Positions 60,131 to 64,000 of a stretch of 64,000 nucleotides of DNA are shown here, one piece after another. Within the stretch, counting starts at the first letter, position 1; the number at the start of each line of letters is the position of its first letter. Origin of the DNA: JACPLA01 sp964602055 (GTDB lineage: Bacteria; Bacteroidota; Ignavibacteria; UBA10030). The DNA lies in contig CAZRPU010000001.1 of NCBI GenBank assembly GCA_964602055.1, positions 62,001 to 126,000 of the forward strand, in the 5' to 3' direction. The notes beneath the pieces were generated by a model. It worked only from the letters and a program-made list of their open reading frames with translations. It did not search any database and was not told the DNA's origin. Made by a program: the position numbers and the translations under genes.

Positions 60131-60745
60131 ATGGCCTTTCTTCCCATATATCTCTACGGCAGCGATGTCCTTCGACAGAAGGCAAAGCCCGTCAAAGAGC
60201 TTGACAACGCAACCATCAAGCTTATCTACGATCTTTTTGAAACCATGTATAAGTCGCATGGCATTGGCCTGGCGGCGACCCAGGTGGGGGAGCTCAAGCG
60301 CGTGATTGTCGTTGATGTTACCCCGACCGAAGAAGAAACAGGTGAGGGGGACGGCAAGGACGCGGCAGCGGATGACGATCAGCCGAAGAAACTGGTTCTT
60401 ATCAACCCTGAGGTCATTGAACGATCAGGTTCCTGGAGCATGGAAGAAGGATGTTTAAGCATTCCCGATGTGAGGGCCGATGTCGAGCGCGACGAAAGGG
60501 TGAAAATCCGTTTTCGGAACGCCAATTTTGAAGAAGTGGAACTCGAGGCAGGGGGGTTGTTGGGGCGCGTTATTCTTCACGAGATTGACCATTTGGACGG
60601 AGTTCTCTTTATTGATCATGTGAGCGCGGCCAAGCGAAGCCTCCTGGGCAGCAAGCTGCGGAAAATCAAAAAAGGGGAGATTGAAACGAGCTATCCCGTC
60701 ATTACGACTTCCGCCCGTCGGCGTTCGGGCAAAGTGGAGGCCTGA
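60131..60745 (+). CDS. def: Peptide deformylase with acidic insert
   Basis: This 204-residue metalloenzyme removes the formyl group from new proteins. The three family motifs are present: GIGLAATQ near 44, EEGCLSIP near 105 (metal Cys near 108) and HEIDHLDG near 150. An insert of about 23 residues (65-87, Glu/Asp/Gly rich) separates the first and second motifs. It probably forms a surface loop in place of a short turn. It lies 9 bp before fmt, the enzyme of opposite action, a common pairing. Confidence 0.95.
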   Translation: MAFLPIYLYGSDVLRQKAKPVKELDNATIKLIYDLFETMYKSHGIGLAATQVGELKRVIVVDVTPTEEETGEGDGKDAAADDDQPKKLVLINPEVIERSGSWSMEEGCLSIPDVRADVERDERVKIRFRNANFEEVELEAGGLLGRVILHEIDHLDGVLFIDHVSAAKRSLLGSKLRKIKKGEIETSYPVITTSARRRSGKVEA

Positions 60746-60754
60746 GCCTTCGCG

Positions 60755-61681
60755 ATGCGCATTCTCTTCATGGGCACGCCTGAATTTGCCCTGCCGAGCC
60801 TTTCCATCCTCCTCGACAATTCGTACGAAATTCCCGCCGTTGTCACGGTACCCGACAAGCCGCAGGGCCGGGGCAGGAAAACTTCACAGAGTCCGGTCAA
60901 ACAGGCAGCCCTCGAGAGGGGCCTCACCGTACTCCAGCCGGCAACACTGAAGGATCCGTCGTTCCTGGCGGAACTCTCCGACCTGAAGCCGGATCTGATC
61001 GTCGTCGTTGCATTCCGGATCCTCCCGCCGGAAGTGTTCACGCTGCCTCCGCTGGGAACTCTCAATCTGCATGCTTCACTCCTGCCGAAGTATCGGGGCG
61101 CAGCTCCCATCAATTGGGCCATTATCCATGGCGAGGAACAAACGGGCGTCACGACTTTTTTCATCCGCCAGGCGGTCGACACCGGTTCAATACTCCTGCA
61201 GGCGCGCGTGCGGATAGGTCCGGATGAAACAGCGGGAGAGCTTCACGATACACTTGCTGCGGTTGGCGCGGAAATCGTTCTACACACCGTGAGGCTGATC
61301 GAAGCGGGAAAGCCGCGGACACACGATCAGGACGATACGCATGCGACCAATGCCCCGAAAATCTTCACGCGTGATTGCAGAATCGATTGGAGCAAATCAG
61401 CCGGAACGGTACACAATTTCATCAGAGGGTTGTCCCCCCTGCCAACGGCCTGGACGATGCACGGCGAGCGGACGATCAAGATCTATCGGTCACAGGTGAG
61501 CAAATCTGCAAAACGCGGGAAGCCGGGAACAGTTCTCCATGCAACTGGTGATTCTTTGCTTGTCGGGACAGGGGACGGAGTTGTTACCGTTCTCGAGCTT
61601 CAGCAAGAGGGAAGGCGGCGCATGACTGCATCCGAATTTCTCCGGGGATATCCTCTGCACGAGGGAGATTCGCTGGCTTGA
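60755..61681 (+). CDS. fmt: Methionyl-tRNA formyltransferase
   Basis: This 308-residue enzyme formylates initiator Met-tRNA. The N-terminal Rossmann domain starts RILFMGTPEFALPSLSIL. The formyl-folate and catalytic signature LNLHASLLPKYRGAAPINWA is near 105-124, followed by GVTTFFIRQAVDTG with the catalytic Asp near 145. The C-terminal OB-like tRNA-binding domain runs from about 205. The length is normal. It follows def by 9 bp. The next gene begins 76 bp later. Confidence 0.96.
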   Translation: MRILFMGTPEFALPSLSILLDNSYEIPAVVTVPDKPQGRGRKTSQSPVKQAALERGLTVLQPATLKDPSFLAELSDLKPDLIVVVAFRILPPEVFTLPPLGTLNLHASLLPKYRGAAPINWAIIHGEEQTGVTTFFIRQAVDTGSILLQARVRIGPDETAGELHDTLAAVGAEIVLHTVRLIEAGKPRTHDQDDTHATNAPKIFTRDCRIDWSKSAGTVHNFIRGLSPLPTAWTMHGERTIKIYRSQVSKSAKRGKPGTVLHATGDSLLVGTGDGVVTVLELQQEGRRRMTASEFLRGYPLHEGDSLA

Positions 61682-61757
61682 AGAGGTTTGGTTGCATGGC
61701 CGTTGAAAATACGGTATATTGAGCGTACCGTTTCGTCCAAAAGAGCGATCGCATTCT

Positions 61758-62228
61758 ATGGATTTTGTTTTGTGGGTGTGCCGGGTCATGCACATCATCT
61801 CCGTCACAGTCTGGATCGGAGGGCTGATTTTCCTGAATGCCGTCCTCAATCCTGTTCTTCAGCACCAGGGGATGCACAGCGGGATCCTCGCGCTTTCCGT
61901 GACTCGACGATTCCTTCCGTTTCTCTGGTTCAGCCTTTGGGCTCTTCTCACCACCGGGCTTTTGCTCATGCTTCTGAGTCCCCGGTTTCTCTGGTTTGAT
62001 TATTCTACGGATTGGTCGAAACTTCTTGCAGCGAAGGAATTCTTCTTTCTCCTTCTGGCGGGCCTTTCCTGGCAGATCCGGCACGTTGTGACGAAGCTGG
62101 AACGTGCAATAAAAGAAGAGAATAGAGACGCGGAGGGATGGAGTTTGACCCTCCAAAAACTTCTGCGAAGGTCGATTTTCTTCGGACTTCTTTCTATCCT
62201 TTGTGCGGCCTGGATGGCTATCGTTTAG
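61758..62228 (+). CDS. Membrane protein, CopD/DUF4149-like
   Basis: This 156-residue protein has four likely membrane helices. The first helix reads VCRVMHIISVTVWIGGLIFL, with a His-x(8)-Trp-Gly-Gly pattern seen in CopD-type and related b-heme or copper-linked membrane domains. A second His (RHVVTK near 112) lies in helix 3. I cannot assign a metal or a partner from sequence. The ATG at 61758 is chosen because the earlier frame is polar and off family. It lies between fmt and parA, with only 8 bp before the latter. Confidence 0.75.
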   Translation: MDFVLWVCRVMHIISVTVWIGGLIFLNAVLNPVLQHQGMHSGILALSVTRRFLPFLWFSLWALLTTGLLLMLLSPRFLWFDYSTDWSKLLAAKEFFFLLLAGLSWQIRHVVTKLERAIKEENRDAEGWSLTLQKLLRRSIFFGLLSILCAAWMAIV

Positions 62229-62236
62229 AGTCTTTC

Positions 62237-63049
62237 ATGGGAAAAGTCGTCGTCATAGCGAATCAAAAAGGTGGCGTCGGGAAAACCACCACCGCCATCA
62301 ACCTCGCGGCATGCATCGCCGTTGCGGAAAAGAGAACGCTCCTCATCGATAACGACCCGCAGTCCAATGCGACGAGCGGAGTGGGCATTGCTCCCTCGGA
62401 GGGAAAGACCATTTATCAGGTGCTTGTCGGAGATCTCGATGCGGGCGCGGCGGTGATTGAATCGCAAATGCCGTATCTCTCCGTTCTCCCATCGCACATT
62501 AACCTCGTGGGTGCGGAGATCGAAATGGTGGATCTGGAACACCGGGAGCGAAGGCTGGCGAACGCCCTGCAGGCCATCAAACACGATTATGATTTTATCA
62601 TTGTCGATTGTCCTCCCTCGCTGGGGCTGCTCACGCTCAATGCCTTGACGGCGGCCGATTCCGTACTGATCCCCGTCCAATGCGAGTATTTCGCGCTGGA
62701 AGGCCTTGGTCAGCTCTTCAACACCATCAACATGGTGAAGAAAAATCTCAATCCGAACCTTGACATCGAAGGCGTTCTCCTGACAATGTACGATTCGCGG
62801 CTCCGCCTCTCCAATCAGATTTTTGACGAAGTGAAGCGATACTTCGGCAACAAGGTATTCAAAACCATCGTCTCGCGGAATATCCGGTTAAGCGAGGCCC
62901 CGAGTTTCGGCAAGCCCATTATCCTGTATGATGCACTCTCCTCGGGGACAAGGAACTACATGGAGCTTGCCAAAGAAGTGATGGCGAATAGAGGAGAGCT
63001 GTCGGAAACCCTTCCACATCCGCTTCCCACGTTTAATCCATCAACATGA
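62237..63049 (+). CDS. parA: Chromosome partitioning ATPase ParA/Soj
   Basis: This 270-residue Walker-type ATPase helps move the replication origin. It has the deviant Walker A KGGVGKTTTAINLA near 11, switch I LLIDNDPQSNATSG near 36 and Walker B FIIVDCPPSLGLLT near 118. It has no N-terminal DNA-binding domain, so it is of the short chromosomal Soj type. The ATG at 62237 gives the family N-terminus; earlier codons overlap the membrane gene. Its stop overlaps the parB start by four bases (ATGA). Confidence 0.96.
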   Translation: MGKVVVIANQKGGVGKTTTAINLAACIAVAEKRTLLIDNDPQSNATSGVGIAPSEGKTIYQVLVGDLDAGAAVIESQMPYLSVLPSHINLVGAEIEMVDLEHRERRLANALQAIKHDYDFIIVDCPPSLGLLTLNALTAADSVLIPVQCEYFALEGLGQLFNTINMVKKNLNPNLDIEGVLLTMYDSRLRLSNQIFDEVKRYFGNKVFKTIVSRNIRLSEAPSFGKPIILYDALSSGTRNYMELAKEVMANRGELSETLPHPLPTFNPST

Positions 63050-63945
63050 CAAACCAGCGAAAATCGGTATTAGGAAGAGGGCTCAGCGCCCTCATTCCCA
63101 AAGCCCCCCAAAAAGAAGTCAGCATTACTTCGGGAGAGGTGGGTGAAGACCGCGGAGGCACGGGCATCATCGCTCGCGTCGACGTGGACCGGATCAGGCC
63201 CAATCCGTTCCAGCCCAGGACCGATTTTGATCCCGAGAGCCTCGAAGAACTCAGCAGGTCGATCGTTGAAAAAGGGCTGATCCAGCCCATCACCGTCCGT
63301 CGCTTTGGTGAAGACTACCAGCTGGTCTCCGGCGAACGGCGCATGCGAGCTGTCCAGAGGGCTGGGATGACCTCCATCCCGGCATTCATTGTCGAAGTCC
63401 GGACCGATGCGGAAATGCTCGAGCTGGCTCTGGTGGAGAATATTCAGAGGGAGGAACTGAATCCCATCGAAATCGCCCACGCTTATCAGCGCCTGGTGCA
63501 GGAATGCCACCTTACGCAGGATGAAGTGGGAAAGAAGGTGGGGAAGGATCGTTCGACGGTTGCCAATTTTCTCCGTCTGCTGAAGCTACCGGAAAAGATC
63601 CGGGACGGCCTGCGAAAAGGGCAGCTGAGCATGGGCCATGCCCGGGCTCTTCTGGGCCTGGAGACGGAACGCGAACAAATGAAGCTGTATGAGCAGATTG
63701 TCGACGAGCGGGTCAACGTCCGGACCGTCGAGCGCACGACGCGCGCGCGAAAAACCAGGCCGGCGAAACCCGGCCGGCACGGAACGGGCATTCACTCGGT
63801 CGAAGAGCAGTTGAAGCGAACTCTCGGAACGAAAGTGAAGGTGTATGCAAAGACCGGCGGAAAAGGCGAGATTGTCATTCAATATTTTTCCGCCGACGAT
63901 CTCGAAAGAATCATTGAACTGATCCTGGAAAAGAGGCACCGATGA
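63046..63945 (+). CDS. parB: Chromosome partitioning protein ParB
   Basis: This 299-residue protein binds parS sites and spreads along DNA. The N-terminal box VLGRGLSALIP is followed by the CTPase-related fold with VSGERRMRAVQRAG near 95, ENIQREELNPIEIAHAY near 130, and the helix-turn-helix QDEVGKKVGKDRSTVANFL near 160. A C-terminal dimerisation domain carries IVIQYFSADDLERIIELI. It overlaps parA by four bases and the following gene by four bases. No perfect parS site was found in the window. Confidence 0.96.
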   Translation: MTNQRKSVLGRGLSALIPKAPQKEVSITSGEVGEDRGGTGIIARVDVDRIRPNPFQPRTDFDPESLEELSRSIVEKGLIQPITVRRFGEDYQLVSGERRMRAVQRAGMTSIPAFIVEVRTDAEMLELALVENIQREELNPIEIAHAYQRLVQECHLTQDEVGKKVGKDRSTVANFLRLLKLPEKIRDGLRKGQLSMGHARALLGLETEREQMKLYEQIVDERVNVRTVERTTRARKTRPAKPGRHGTGIHSVEEQLKRTLGTKVKVYAKTGGKGEIVIQYFSADDLERIIELILEKRHR

Positions 63946-64000
63946 ACATGGAACTCAAGAAAATTCTCACCAAGCAGGGACCGGCGCCCATTGGGCCCTA
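63942..64000 (+). CDS. RidA-like protein, 5' end only
   Basis: The last 59 bases encode the start of a protein reading MNMELKKILTKQGPAPIGP. The LTKQGPAPIGPY-type segment resembles the N-terminus of the RidA/YjgF/YER057c family, which hydrolyses reactive enamines and imines. The gene is cut by the window end, so the call rests on about 19 residues. The start overlaps the parB stop as ATGA; a second ATG at 63948 is also possible. Confidence 0.6.
   Translation, partial: MNMELKKILTKQGPAPIGP

Noticed and set aside
1..64000. CRISPR arrays, insertion sequences, prophage, tRNA genes
   Set aside because: I looked for regular spaced repeats, transposase motifs, integrases and cloverleaf-like sequences with GTTCRANNC and found none.

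Overview
The window looks like a chromosomal segment of an uncultured bacterium from the FCB side of the tree, possibly Ignavibacteriota/Chlorobi-like. This is an inference. The main support is a short (285 aa) primary-type sigma factor with the N-terminal Asn-Arg-Glu-Ser-Gln-Ser-Leu-Asp-Lys signature typical of Bacteroidota/Chlorobi SigA. A second support is the mixture of aerobic-type complex I genes and fatty/amino-acid oxidation genes at moderately high GC. The sequence is assembled from short reads: a 100-N gap at 14341-14440 is flanked by an exact 55-bp repeat, which is the mark of two contigs joined without merging their overlap. No phage, insertion sequence, CRISPR array, tRNA or rRNA gene is visible. 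Nearly all of the window is ordinary, densely packed core genome.

Layout. 1-3886: end of a complex I operon (nuoL partial, nuoM, nuoN). 3944-7851: a receiver-domain protein, then a leftward group coaX, birA and a secreted M28 peptidase. 7852-14553: a heat-shock island with three small heat-shock proteins, dnaK and clpB. 14632-19781: rsmB, a DUF58 protein and uvrA. 19782-22031: a leftward pair of a 3-methyladenine glycosylase and a CoA-acylating aldehyde dehydrogenase carrying a microcompartment-targeting type tail. 22124-22945: an rluA-family gene. 22923-30985: a long leftward DNA-repair/RNA block (Nif3-like protein, zinc-ribbon coiled coil, RNase HI, the RNase P RNA, recJ, ruvC, ruvA, ruvB, a secreted hydrolase). 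31175-33835: signalling genes (an orphan receiver with a phosphoacceptor helix domain, a single-domain receiver, an NtrC-type regulator). 34136-45273: acyl-CoA and amino-acid oxidation (two acyl-CoA dehydrogenases, MeaB, a carboxyltransferase) mixed with guaB, a peptidase, a glycosyltransferase, purD and an epimerase. 45285-47543: a secreted protein, a second NtrC-type regulator and a tiny basic ORF. 47544-54249: a seven-gene leftward operon (manC-like, ptsN-like, hisS, unknown, lgt, glutaredoxin-like, rlmB). 54458-64000: a GAF/degenerate-GGDEF protein, a small zinc protein, deoB with two EutN/CcmL vertex proteins, sigA, an NlpC/P60 lipoprotein, def, fmt, a membrane protein, parA, parB and the start of a ridA-like gene.

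The most interesting thread is a scattered bacterial microcompartment (BMC) signal. deoB is followed at once by two BMC vertex proteins, and 36 kb away lies an acylating aldehyde dehydrogenase with two short amphipathic helices on a proline-rich tail. Together they fit deoxyribose breakdown that produces acetaldehyde, with acetaldehyde oxidation inside a compartment. The hexameric/trimeric shell proteins and the aldolase are not in this window. Other points worth attention are proteins whose catalytic motifs have decayed (the mutase-like domain of the ManC-like protein and the GGDEF domain), a receiver-DHp protein with no ATPase domain, and intrinsic terminators placed directly against, or inside, the next gene.
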